This document shows, piece after piece, positions 35,872-44,583 of a stretch of 64,000 nucleotides of DNA. Within the stretch, counting starts at the first letter, position 1. Each line of letters starts with the position of its first letter. The stretch lies in assembly GCA_028821195.1 (NCBI GenBank), contig JAPPHB010000075.1:1-64000 (forward strand), written 5' to 3'. The position numbers and the translations under genes were made by a program. The notes under the pieces were generated by a model. It was given only the letters and a program-made list of their open reading frames with translations. It was not told where the DNA came from and did no database searches. This stretch comes from Gammaproteobacteria bacterium. Lineage in GTDB: Bacteria > Gemmatimonadota > Gemmatimonadetes > Longimicrobiales > Gaopeijiaceae.

Positions 35872-37052
35872 CGAAGGGCCTGTCGCGGCGCGATCGCCGC
35901 GCCACGTCACACCGGCTCGCGGCCGCCGCGCTGCTGGCCGTGCTCGCCTTCGCGCCCGAACCAGCCCAGGCGCAGTCGTACCGGGCCTACGTCGCCGCGG
36001 AGTCCGAGGACGAGGTCGCGGTGCTCGAGTTCACGCCCGAAGCCGGGCTCTCGGTGGAAAAGGTAATCCGGGTGGGCCGCTGGCCCGCCGAGATCGAGGG
36101 GCCGCACGGGATGTTCTTCGACCCGTCGGGCGAGTACTGGTACCTGACGCTCGGGCACGGCTTCCCGAACGGCTACCTGCTCAAGTACGAGACCGGCCCG
36201 GACACGGTGGTGGCGGCGACCGAACTCGGCTTCTTCCCTGCGACCGTGTCGCTCACGCCCGACGGCGTGCTGGCCTTCGCGGTCAACTCGAACTTCTACG
36301 GCGACCACGTCCCGAGCACGGTGTCGGTGGTGGACACCGAGGAGATGTACGAGATCGAGCAGGTGACCACCTGCACCATGCCCCACGGGTCGCGCATGTC
36401 GCCGGACGGCATGCACAACTACTCGGCATGCATGATGGACGACCAGTTGGTGGAGATGTCCACCTTCTCGCTCGAGGTGACCCGGCGGCTCAACCTGGTG
36501 ACGGGCGAGCCGGTCGACGAACCGGTCGCCCATGGCGCGGGGATGGGCGGCGGCGGGATGGCCGGCGCGACCACCGGTGACATGGCCGGCGCGATGGGCG
36601 GCTCCGGCATGGCCGCCTGCTCCCCGACCTGGACCACGCTCTCCGGCGACGGGCGCTTCGTGTACGTGGCCTGCAACCGCGGCAACGAGATCGTCCAGGT
36701 GGACATCGAGGCCTGGAGCGTGGCCCGGCGCATCGCCGCCGACGGCGCGCCCTACAACCTGGCCCTCACCCACGACGGATCCCGCCTGCTCGCGACCCTC
36801 AAGGGCAGCGGCCACCTGGCGGTGTGGGATCTCGACACCGGCGAGCAGCTGGCCAGGATCGAGAGCACCCAGGAGGTTACCCACGGGGTCGTCGTGACTT
36901 CGGACAACCGCTTCGCCTTCGTCACCGTCGAAGGAATCGGGGGACAGCCGGGCATTGTCGAGGTCATCGACCTCGCGACCTACGAGCGAGTGGGAATGGC
37001 GGAGACAGGCAAGCAGGCCGGAGGCATCACGCTGGTTCCCGGAGCCAGCTAG
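35868..37052 (+). CDS. Exported YVTN-type beta-propeller protein with a Met/Gly-rich insertion
   Basis: A 394-residue protein from GTG 35868 (GTGA overlap with the preceding stop) with a signal peptide ending PAQAQ. Repeats of the YVTN/lactonase type follow, such as SRMSPDGMHNYSACM, LSGDGRFVYVACNRGNEI and LTHDGSRLLATLKGSGHLAV. At about residues 222-248 the propeller is interrupted by a loop rich in Gly, Met and Ala (GAGMGGGGMAGATTGDMAGA), containing several regularly spaced methionines next to His and Cys, which could bind copper or another soft metal. The gene ends one base inside the start of the DUF2723 gene. Confidence 0.82.
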   Translation: MTKGLSRRDRRATSHRLAAAALLAVLAFAPEPAQAQSYRAYVAAESEDEVAVLEFTPEAGLSVEKVIRVGRWPAEIEGPHGMFFDPSGEYWYLTLGHGFPNGYLLKYETGPDTVVAATELGFFPATVSLTPDGVLAFAVNSNFYGDHVPSTVSVVDTEEMYEIEQVTTCTMPHGSRMSPDGMHNYSACMMDDQLVEMSTFSLEVTRRLNLVTGEPVDEPVAHGAGMGGGGMAGATTGDMAGAMGGSGMAACSPTWTTLSGDGRFVYVACNRGNEIVQVDIEAWSVARRIAADGAPYNLALTHDGSRLLATLKGSGHLAVWDLDTGEQLARIESTQEVTHGVVVTSDNRFAFVTVEGIGGQPGIVEVIDLATYERVGMAETGKQAGGITLVPGAS

Positions 37053-39322
37053 TGGCCCCCGACAATACACCTCCCTACCGCTGGGCGGCCGGGGTGGCGG
37101 GCGCCGTTTTCCTCCTCTACGCGGCGACGGTGGCTCCCACCACGGCATTCTGGGACACGAGCGAATACATCGCCACCGGGCACATGCTCGGCATTCCGCA
37201 CCCCCCGGGGAACCCGCTCTTCGTCGTGCTCGCCCGCGCCTGGGACATCCTGCTGGCTCCCCTGGGAATCTCGACGGCGGTCCGCATCAACCTCCTTTCG
37301 GCGGCAGTGAGCGCGGCCGCCCACGGGTTCTGGTTCCTCGTCGTCCACCACATCCTGCGCTTCTTTTCCTCCGACCGGCGCTTCCGGCTGGTGGGGGCGT
37401 GCGCGGCGGTCCTGATCAGCGCGACGGCGTTCACGGTCTGGAACCAGTCCAACGTGAACGAGAAGGTCTACACGGTCTCCCTCCTTACCGTCGCCCTCCT
37501 GACCTGGCTCACCTTCCGCTGGCAGGAGAACCTCGGAAAGGGAAGGGAAGACAACCTGCTCGTATTGATGGCGTTCATCATGGCGCTCTCGGTGGGCAAC
37601 CACCTCATGGCGCTGCTGGTGCTGCCGTCCCTCTTCCTCTTCATCCTCGCGGTGCGCGCGCGCACGCTGCTGAGCCCGCGCCTCTACGCGAGTTCGCTCG
37701 TGGCGGTCCTCCTGGGGCTGAGCATCCACCTCTTCCTGCCCATCCGCTCCGGCCTCGACCCGGTCATCAACGAGGCGCAGCCGACCTGCGAAGGGGTCTC
37801 CGACGCGCTGGTCAGCATCGCCACCTACGGCAACGCGGGATGCGAGGAGCTTTCATCGGCGCTCAAGCGGGAGCAGTACGCCAAGCCGCCGCTCGTTCCC
37901 CGTCAGGCACCGCTCCTCGCCCAGTACGGCAACTGGATGCAGTATTTCGACTGGCAGTGGGCCCGCGGCGTGGCCTTCGCGGACAACCGCTTTCCTCCCA
38001 GCCGGCTCCTCTTCACGCTGCTGTTCCTGGCGCTGGGCGCACTCGGCCTGCGCGAGCACTACCGGAAGGACCGTGCCAGCTGGCTCTATCTGGCCTCGCT
38101 CTTCGGCATCCTCTCCGTCGGGCTGGTCTACTATCTGAACTTCAGGCTCGGTTATTCCTTCCCCGACCAGGGAATCGAGAAGGAAGTGCGCGAGCGCGAC
38201 TACTTCTTCGTCGTCGGTTTCTCGGTCTGGGGCCTCATCTCGGGGATCGGCCTCGCGGGCCTTTGGAAGTCGCTGTCGAGAAACCTGGGGTCGATGAAGA
38301 TGGCCTCGCCGGTGCTCCTGCTGGCGCTGCTGCCGCTGGTCCTCAACTTCCAGCGCGCAAGCCGTTCGGACGACTATTCCGCGCGCGACTGGGCCTACAA
38401 TCTGCTCATGAGCGTGGAACCCCACGCGCTCATCTTCACGAACGGCGACAATGACACCTTCCCCCTCTGGTATCTGCAGGAGGTGGAGGGCATCCGGCGC
38501 GATGTCGTCGTCGCGGTGACGTCGTACCTGAACACCGACTGGTACGTGAAGCAGTTGCGGGGCCTGAGCCGTCCCTGCGGCCCCGGCGAGGATCCGGACG
38601 CGGACCCGACCCGCATCCTCTGCCAGCGCCCCTACACCCCCGTGGGCACGGGCGCACTGTACACCGACAACCCGGCCTCGGCGCAGGCCGCGGGACTGGT
38701 GCCGCTGGTGCTGCGCGAGCCGATTTCGCCCCCGACGCGAGCGGTGGTCAGCACCGAGCTGACCGACGACATGATCGAACGGGTCGTCATGACCGGCGTC
38801 GCGCCGCTCGCCGAGGAGCGCCGTTTTCGCCTGGGCCCGGTCACGGCCACGGTCGCGCAAGGGCGTCAGATGCAGCCGTGGATGCAGTTCGCGCTGTCCT
38901 TCATCGCCAACTCCATCGACGACCGGCCCATCTACTTCGCCTCCGCCGTCGGAGCCCCGGAGGATATGGGGCTGCGCAGGTACATCGTCCGGCAGGGTGT
39001 GGCCTATCGGCTCTGGCCCGGAGACCCGGCGCCGCTGCAGGCCCGGGGAATCGCCCAGGTGGGCGACCCCAACCGGCTATCAGGGGTCGGAGTCTGGGTC
39101 GATACCGAGCGCACGCGGACGCTGGTGGACGAGGTGTACGTGCACCGGAGCGGGCTCCCCGAGGGGTGGGACTACTGGCGCGATCCAAGCAGCCTGGGGA
39201 TTCCCACCTACTACGCGCTCGCCTACTTCGCCCTGTACCGTGAAGCCGGCCTGCGCGGCGACACGGCGACCGCCAACCGGATGCTGGAGCGGATGGAGGC
39301 CTGGAACGAACTGGGGCTGTAG
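37052..39322 (+). CDS. DUF2723 polytopic membrane protein (GT-C glycosyltransferase-like)
   Basis: A 756-residue protein from GTG 37052, which overlaps the previous TAG by one base. The N-terminal half has about ten membrane segments with the DUF2723 signature WDTSEYIATGHMLGIPHPPG, in which the first loop Asp/Glu resembles GT-C catalytic loops, then VWNQSNVNEKVYT. The C-terminal half is soluble and shows TNGDNDTFPLWYLQEVEG, the family's second landmark. Family members are proposed O-mannosyltransferase-like enzymes that use polyprenyl-phosphate sugars on exported proteins. Coupling to two exported propeller genes makes them candidate acceptors. Confidence 0.85.
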   Translation: MAPDNTPPYRWAAGVAGAVFLLYAATVAPTTAFWDTSEYIATGHMLGIPHPPGNPLFVVLARAWDILLAPLGISTAVRINLLSAAVSAAAHGFWFLVVHHILRFFSSDRRFRLVGACAAVLISATAFTVWNQSNVNEKVYTVSLLTVALLTWLTFRWQENLGKGREDNLLVLMAFIMALSVGNHLMALLVLPSLFLFILAVRARTLLSPRLYASSLVAVLLGLSIHLFLPIRSGLDPVINEAQPTCEGVSDALVSIATYGNAGCEELSSALKREQYAKPPLVPRQAPLLAQYGNWMQYFDWQWARGVAFADNRFPPSRLLFTLLFLALGALGLREHYRKDRASWLYLASLFGILSVGLVYYLNFRLGYSFPDQGIEKEVRERDYFFVVGFSVWGLISGIGLAGLWKSLSRNLGSMKMASPVLLLALLPLVLNFQRASRSDDYSARDWAYNLLMSVEPHALIFTNGDNDTFPLWYLQEVEGIRRDVVVAVTSYLNTDWYVKQLRGLSRPCGPGEDPDADPTRILCQRPYTPVGTGALYTDNPASAQAAGLVPLVLREPISPPTRAVVSTELTDDMIERVVMTGVAPLAEERRFRLGPVTATVAQGRQMQPWMQFALSFIANSIDDRPIYFASAVGAPEDMGLRRYIVRQGVAYRLWPGDPAPLQARGIAQVGDPNRLSGVGVWVDTERTRTLVDEVYVHRSGLPEGWDYWRDPSSLGIPTYYALAYFALYREAGLRGDTATANRMLERMEAWNELGL

Positions 39323-39329
39323 GGCGTCG

Positions 39330-39352
39330 GACTTAGTTCCATGGACTAAGTC
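39330..39352. terminator. Palindromic hairpin between convergent genes
   Basis: GACTTAGT and ACTAAGTC form a perfect eight-base stem around a seven-base loop, in the 36-bp gap between the DUF2723 and ketopantoate-reductase-family stop codons. It is AT-richer than everything around it. A pyrimidine-rich TATCTTCT follows on the plus strand, so it may terminate plus-strand transcription; the minus side has no T run. Confidence 0.5.
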
Positions 39353-39358
39353 TATCTT

Positions 39359-40342
39359 CTAGACCGTCCCCTCCCGCACACCCTTGTCCAGCAGCGCCAC
39401 CAGCGCCTGGATCGCGTCCACGCTCGGGGTGGGCACCCCCACCAGCCGGCCGAGTTCGGAAACCACGCCTATGATGGCGTCGATCTCGAGCGAGCGGCCC
39501 GCCTCGACGTCCTGGAGCATCGAGGTCTTGTGCGCGCCCACGCGCTCCGCGCCCGCGATGCGCCGCTCGATCCCGACCCGGAAGGTGATCCCCAGCTTGC
39601 CCGCCACCTCCTGGGCCTCCTCCATCAGCGTGCGCGCCAGTTGACGTGTGAGCGGATACTGGCAGATGTCCACCAGCGTGGCGCGGGTGAGGGCGCTGAT
39701 CGGGTTGAACGAGAGGTTGCCCCAGAGCTTGAGCCACATCTCTGCGCGGATGTCCTCGATGACGAACGACTTGAAGCCGGCGCGCGTGAGCAAGTCCACG
39801 AGCTGCTGGGCGCGCTCCGTGCGCGAGCCGTCGAGCTCGCCGATGGGGAAGCGGTTGCCCTCGGTGTGGCGCACCACCCCGGGCGATGCGATCTCGCCCG
39901 CCGGGAAGGTCACCGTCCCCACGATGTTGTCGACGGGGATGTTGTCGGCCAGCACGCCGTCGGGATCCAGCGACTGCAGCCGGTGCCCCGCGAACGGGCC
40001 GCCGTGCTTCTCGAAGTACCACCAGGGCAGCCCGTTCTGAACCGGGACGACCATCGTCTCGGAGCCGAGCATGCCGCGGACCCCCGGCGCCACCACCGGC
40101 AGCACCTGCGCCTTCACCGCCAGAATGACGAGGTCCTGCTCGCCCACGCCGTCCATGTCGCCGCGGGCGTCGAGCACGGCATGATGCTCGGAGCCGTCGG
40201 CCATGATCAGGCTGAGCCCGTCCTGCCGGATGGCGTCCAGGTGCGGACCCTGGTCGATGACCGTCACATCCTCCCCCGCATTCGCAAGCTTCACCGCGAG
40301 CAGTCCTCCGATGGCTCCCGCGCCCACCACGCAGATCTTCAT
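39359..40342 (-). CDS. Ketopantoate reductase (PanE/ApbA) family protein
   Basis: A 327-residue protein: MKICVVGAGAIGGLLAVKLA binds NADPH, ILAVKAQVL closes the Rossmann part, and the C-terminal ApbA_C domain shows MWLKLWGNLSFNPISALTRA, containing the conserved Lys and Asn of the family. It reduces 2-dehydropantoate to pantoate in CoA synthesis, or in side branches a different 2-oxo acid. Nothing next to it belongs to pantothenate synthesis, so a non-PanE role is possible. I use the ATG at 40342, which has GGGAA upstream. Confidence 0.85.
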   Translation of the reverse strand: MKICVVGAGAIGGLLAVKLANAGEDVTVIDQGPHLDAIRQDGLSLIMADGSEHHAVLDARGDMDGVGEQDLVILAVKAQVLPVVAPGVRGMLGSETMVVPVQNGLPWWYFEKHGGPFAGHRLQSLDPDGVLADNIPVDNIVGTVTFPAGEIASPGVVRHTEGNRFPIGELDGSRTERAQQLVDLLTRAGFKSFVIEDIRAEMWLKLWGNLSFNPISALTRATLVDICQYPLTRQLARTLMEEAQEVAGKLGITFRVGIERRIAGAERVGAHKTSMLQDVEAGRSLEIDAIIGVVSELGRLVGVPTPSVDAIQALVALLDKGVREGTV

Positions 40343-40409
40343 TCGGTCGTTCCCATGTTGAGATGGTGCCGGCACGTATTCCGCCGGCGCGCGTTCCTTT
40401 CGTCGCTCT

Positions 40410-43031
40410 TCAGCGCCCCGGCCCGAGCAGCACCGCGTTCATGAACAGAAGCTGGGTCGCCTCCGCGTACGCACGGTAGTTGGGATCCTCTGCGAATGCC
40501 ACGATCTGGCCGGACCCCACGGGCTGATGGATCAGGAACGCCTTGTTGGCCAATTGGGGCCGGGATTCGTCCCAGACGATCCCGCCCAGCAGGAGATCGT
40601 CCTCGTCCGCGTAGCGCCCGACGTTGGTCCCGTCATCGAGGGTCACCGGACGGAACACCCGCGAGCCCTCCACCAGGACCCCGATTTCGCCGTCGGTCCC
40701 TGAGGCGAGCCAGTGTTCGTCGTCGAGCAGCACCCTGAGGATGGCGCCGGGCACGGCCGCCGGAGCTTCGTCCGCCGGGACGATGGCATCCAGGTATTCG
40801 ATGGGCTGGTCGGGCGTGCCGGGGTCCGGGGGATCGTCGGCCTCGGCACGGCCGCCGCGGCGCTCGGCGGTGCTGGCGAGCAGCCCCGCCCGCGTGGCCC
40901 AGCGGGTCGACTCGGCCATGGTGATCAGGGTGCCGCCGCCGCGCATCCACTCGCTCAGCCGGTCCTGCAGGCCGCCGCCGACCGCGCCCGAGTAGTTGCC
41001 GCTGGGGAAGACGATCACGTCGTAGCGGTTGAGATCCGCCCGTCCCAGGCTGGAGGCGCGCACGACTGTGGTGGCCTGGGCGTAGCGGCGCTCCAGGACG
41101 TAGCGGGTCCAGCCCACCGAATAGGTCTGGCCGGGCTCGTCGTAGACCAGCAGCACCCTCGGCTCGCGCAGCCCCCGCGTGGCATTGCTGCCGAGCGACG
41201 TCCCCTCGGTCACGTAGGCGCCGTCGATGGGGACGACCTCCGCCCCATGGGCCCCGGCGATGCGCCCCAGCGTCGCGCCGAGGTCGGGCCCGTTCTCCGC
41301 CGTGCGCATGATCGCGGTACCCATCGGGAATTCGCGTCCGTCCAGGGTGAAGCGGCCGCCGGCGGCCCGCACGCGCACCCCTTCGCTGAGGGCTTCCACG
41401 ACCGCGCCGGCCGCGTTGGTGCCCCACGGCAGGAGGTAGCCGACGGCGGCCTCCGGGAGCGCGAGAGCCTCCGGCTCGCGTGTGGCCGTGACGGGGGCGC
41501 CGGCTGCCCCGGTGGGTCGCTCAACAGTGATCGCCTCCACGTCCCAGAGCAGCGACTGGCTCCACGCGGTCAGGTCGTAGATCTGGTCGGGCTCTCGCCG
41601 GGAGCGCCGGTCGATCTGCTCCTGAAGGAAGTCCTCCGCCATGGGCACGTGCGCGTCGAGCAGGTTGCGCGCGAACCGGTGCGTCGGCTGGTCCATGGGG
41701 ACGATGAAGGTCCCCTCGGCCGGGAGCTGGCGTCCGGCCACGTTTACCGGCCCGCTGGCCCCCCGCACCTCGATGCCGTTGCGCACCAGCATGCGCGCCA
41801 GCCGCTCCGCCATCCCGGGGTCGTGTGCCGAGCGCAGCACGTACTCGGCAACACCCTGGCTTCCCAGTTCGATCCCCTCGCGGCGGAAGGCCAGGTAGTC
41901 GCGCAGGATGCGCTCCCGGTTGACGGCCGAGGTGTGCGCCGTGGCCATCGCCGCGGTGAACTGGTGCAGAACGCCGTCCCCGTAGGTGAGCACATCGCCG
42001 TCGGACTGCTCGAGCACCAGTGCGCGCGCCGACGCCTGCTCGTAGGTCATCCCGAGAGCGCCGTGGTTCATGGGCCACATGTCCACGTAGCCCGGATAGA
42101 AGAGGTCGTAGACCTCGCGGTTGAAGTAGGCGAAGCCCCGCGCGTCGAACGCAGCGGCGTTGGCGCGACCGAACACGTCCATCAGCGCGATCTGGCGCTC
42201 GCCGTACCACGGGTTCTCCGGGGGTGCCGTGGGCGGAAAGAAATAGGTGGCGTTGCCGCCCATCTCATGCAGATCGGCCACGATGTGCGGCCAGTACTCC
42301 AGGAAGATGCGCACCTTGCCCTGCGTCTCCACCTGGCTCTGGATGAAGAGATCGCGGTTCAGGTCGAACAGGTAGTGGTTGACGCGCCCGCCCGGCCAGC
42401 GCTCGTCGTGCTCCGCCGAGTACGCCTCGACGTTGGGCCGGACCGCCGCCGCCATGGTGTTCTCCTGAACGAAGCGGTTGCGCCCGTCCGGGTTCTCGAT
42501 CGGATCGATGAGCACCAGCGACTCGGCGAAGATGAGGTCGACGTCGGGGTCGTTCTGTGCGGCCAGCAGGTGGTATGCCTCCATCATGGCCGCCCCGGCA
42601 GGACTGATCTCGTTCCCGTGGATGCTGTGCATGAGCGCGGTAACCACCGGCAGCCCGGCGATGAGTTCGTCGGCCTCGGCGTCCGACAGCCCCTCGGGAT
42701 GGGCCAGCCGCGCCAGCCCGGCCTTCACCTCGTCCAGCGACGCGATCCGCTCGGGCGACCCGATCACCATGACCACCAGCGGACGTCCCTCCCAACTGGT
42801 GGCGTAGCGGACCAGGTGGGTCCGGTCCGGGGCCGCCTCGGCCAGCACCTCGAAGTAGCGCACGACCTGGTCGGGCGGCGTGACGACCTCCCAGACCTCG
42901 TGCCCCACCACGGACTGTATCGTGGGGATGGCGGGGTCGTACGTCGTACCGGGAACGAACTCGCCCGGCGAGGCGGGCGCCTGGGGGCCGGGGAGCTGCA
43001 GCAGAGCGGCGAGGGCGATGGTGGCAAGCAT
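40410..43031 (-). CDS. Exported M14-family zinc carboxypeptidase with C-terminal GATase-like domain
   Basis: An 873-residue protein. A short signal peptide (LATIALAALLQL) precedes an M14 domain: H138 and E141 in HSIHGNEISP, H255 in VADLHEMGGN as the third zinc ligand, with NPDGRNRF and FDLNRD for substrate carboxylate binding. The C-terminal third (YAQATTVVRASSLGRADLN, then DVIVFPSGNYSG) looks like a glutamine-amidotransferase-type fold as found in this subfamily of large M14 peptidases. It should trim peptides or peptidoglycan-like amides outside the cytoplasm. The ATG at 43031 is chosen for the signal peptide; the frame opens to 43199. Confidence 0.87.
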   Translation of the reverse strand: MLATIALAALLQLPGPQAPASPGEFVPGTTYDPAIPTIQSVVGHEVWEVVTPPDQVVRYFEVLAEAAPDRTHLVRYATSWEGRPLVVMVIGSPERIASLDEVKAGLARLAHPEGLSDAEADELIAGLPVVTALMHSIHGNEISPAGAAMMEAYHLLAAQNDPDVDLIFAESLVLIDPIENPDGRNRFVQENTMAAAVRPNVEAYSAEHDERWPGGRVNHYLFDLNRDLFIQSQVETQGKVRIFLEYWPHIVADLHEMGGNATYFFPPTAPPENPWYGERQIALMDVFGRANAAAFDARGFAYFNREVYDLFYPGYVDMWPMNHGALGMTYEQASARALVLEQSDGDVLTYGDGVLHQFTAAMATAHTSAVNRERILRDYLAFRREGIELGSQGVAEYVLRSAHDPGMAERLARMLVRNGIEVRGASGPVNVAGRQLPAEGTFIVPMDQPTHRFARNLLDAHVPMAEDFLQEQIDRRSRREPDQIYDLTAWSQSLLWDVEAITVERPTGAAGAPVTATREPEALALPEAAVGYLLPWGTNAAGAVVEALSEGVRVRAAGGRFTLDGREFPMGTAIMRTAENGPDLGATLGRIAGAHGAEVVPIDGAYVTEGTSLGSNATRGLREPRVLLVYDEPGQTYSVGWTRYVLERRYAQATTVVRASSLGRADLNRYDVIVFPSGNYSGAVGGGLQDRLSEWMRGGGTLITMAESTRWATRAGLLASTAERRGGRAEADDPPDPGTPDQPIEYLDAIVPADEAPAAVPGAILRVLLDDEHWLASGTDGEIGVLVEGSRVFRPVTLDDGTNVGRYADEDDLLLGGIVWDESRPQLANKAFLIHQPVGSGQIVAFAEDPNYRAYAEATQLLFMNAVLLGPGR

Positions 43032-43253
43032 GATTCTCGCGGAGGATAGGGGTCGGGCTTGCGTGGTCCGCAGAACGGGAGCGGAACCAGAGGACACGAG
43101 GACGGAACCGGATGATTCTAAGGAGGCGGCGGGGTTACCGGAACATGCGGGAGCCCGAATAGGGGATGCAGGCCACCGCGTTGGCGGCAGCTCGGGCATC
43201 CGTCATGATGCCGCCCATCTGCGCGTGAGGCTCAGGCGTGTAGGTTGTTCGAG

Positions 43254-43298
43254 GGCCGTTCCCCAACGGCCTGTGAGAACGCGGGGGCTCTGACCCCC
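43254..43298 (+). promoter_or_regulatory. Two consecutive hairpins in the leader of the D-2-hydroxyacid dehydrogenase gene
   Basis: The 315-bp gene-free stretch 43032-43346 holds GGCCGTT-CCCC-AACGGCC (43254-43271, perfect seven-base stem) and, 11 bases on, GGGGG-CTCTGA-CCCCC (43283-43298). Both lie 49-93 bases before the ATG at 43347. The CCCC loop of the first can pair with the G run of the second, so two mutually exclusive structures are possible. I see no known riboswitch consensus and no clear promoter in the rest of the gap. Confidence 0.4.
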
Positions 43299-43346
43299 AC
43301 CCAATCCATGGACTCCCGCCATTCCGCACATCCCCCAGCACCCCCA

Positions 43347-44405
43347 ATGAATCGGAACCGCCTCAACATCTTCATCGCCAGCCCACTCGAGCCCGAGCAG
43401 GTGGAGCGCATCCGCGCCGTCGACCCCGAGCGGCTCGAAGTCGTCCACGACCCGGATGTTCTTCCCCCGAAACGCTACGAGGCCGACCACACCGGTCCGG
43501 CCGACTTCCGCCGCACGCCGGAACAGCAGGCGCGCTGGCGAGCGCACCTCGGACGCGCCGACATCCTCTGGGACTTCCCGCCACGCAATCCGGACGGCAG
43601 CGGGGGGCTCGCATACGCGCCCAACGTGCGCTGGATCCAGGGGACGAGTTCAGGTGTGGGCCGCACGGTCGAAGCGTTGGGCCTTCTGGACTCGGATCTG
43701 CTCATCACCACCGCGCGCGGCGTGCACGGCGGCCCGCTGGCCGAGTTCGTCTTCCTGATCCTGCTCGCGCACGTGCGGAAGTTCGCGCATCTCGCCGACC
43801 TTCAACGCCGGCACTTGTGGGTGCGTTTCTGCGGAGAGGAGCTGGAGGGTAGCACGCTGGCGATCATCGGGGCGGGGGAGGTCGGCCGCATGGTGGCGCG
43901 GGTCGGCCGAAGCTTCGGGATGAGGATCGTGGCGCTGGCCAGCCCGGGATCGCGTCGTTCTGCCGCGGAGCTTGGCGTGGACGCGCTCCATCCGAACAAC
44001 GCCATGCACGAGATGCTGGCGGAAACCGACGCGCTGGTCCTCAGCGTCCCACACACGCCGGAGACCGACAGGCTCATCGACGACGCCGCGTTGCGCGCCC
44101 TCAAGCCGGGTGCGGTGCTGGTCAACGTGGCGCGGGGCGGAGTCGTGGACGAGCCGGCCCTCCTCGAGGCCTTGGGCGACGGTCGTATCGCCCTCGCCGG
44201 CCTCGACGTGTTCGCGGATGAGCCGCTCCCGCCCGACAGCCCCTTCTGGGACATGCCCAACGTGATCGTCAGCCCCCACTCCTCGGCGAACGCCGCAAGC
44301 GAGAACCGGAAGATCACCGACATCTTCCGCCATAACCTCCGCTGCTACCTGGACGGGCGCCTCGGCGAAATGCGCAACGTCTTCCGGAGCGAGCGGATGT
44401 ACTAG
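43347..44405 (+). CDS. D-isomer-specific 2-hydroxyacid dehydrogenase
   Basis: A 352-residue D-2-hydroxyacid dehydrogenase: NAD motif TLAIIGAGEVGRMVARVG, then the catalytic Arg in VNVARGGVVDEPALLEAL, Glu in DVFADEPLPPDSP and His in VIVSPHSSAN. The substrate (glyoxylate/hydroxypyruvate, phosphoglycerate or other) cannot be read from this. Two upstream in-frame ATGs (43245, 43308) exist; I take 43347 because the family alignment starts there, although no strong ribosome binding site precedes it. The neighbouring hydroxypyruvate-isomerase-like gene makes hydroxypyruvate/glycerate chemistry a reasonable guess. Confidence 0.85.
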   Translation: MNRNRLNIFIASPLEPEQVERIRAVDPERLEVVHDPDVLPPKRYEADHTGPADFRRTPEQQARWRAHLGRADILWDFPPRNPDGSGGLAYAPNVRWIQGTSSGVGRTVEALGLLDSDLLITTARGVHGGPLAEFVFLILLAHVRKFAHLADLQRRHLWVRFCGEELEGSTLAIIGAGEVGRMVARVGRSFGMRIVALASPGSRRSAAELGVDALHPNNAMHEMLAETDALVLSVPHTPETDRLIDDAALRALKPGAVLVNVARGGVVDEPALLEALGDGRIALAGLDVFADEPLPPDSPFWDMPNVIVSPHSSANAASENRKITDIFRHNLRCYLDGRLGEMRNVFRSERMY

Positions 44406-44443
44406 CGGAAGGATCTGGCGGTGCCTTCCTCGTACACCTTGTC

Positions 44444-44526
44444 TGACACGTTAAATGACAGCGCAACAGGCTGCATCACATGATGATACGGAAGTACATG
44501 TGACAGGCATGACACGTTATTTGACG
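44444..44526. repeat. Direct repeats of TGACACGTTA-type element in a convergent intergenic region
   Basis: TGACACGTTAAATGACA (44444-44460) and TGACACGTTATTTGACG (44510-44526) match at 14 of 17 positions, 66 bp apart. Each copy itself contains TGAC twice, 12 bases apart. Between them lie CATCACATGATGATACG and ACATGTGACAGGCATGACA. The 178-bp gap is clearly AT-richer than the window and lies between two convergent genes, where no promoter is needed. Confidence 0.5.
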
Positions 44527-44583
44527 GCCTGTTTGACCGCTTGATTGGCCGATGCACGCCTGCCCGCGGGTTTGCCCATCCCC

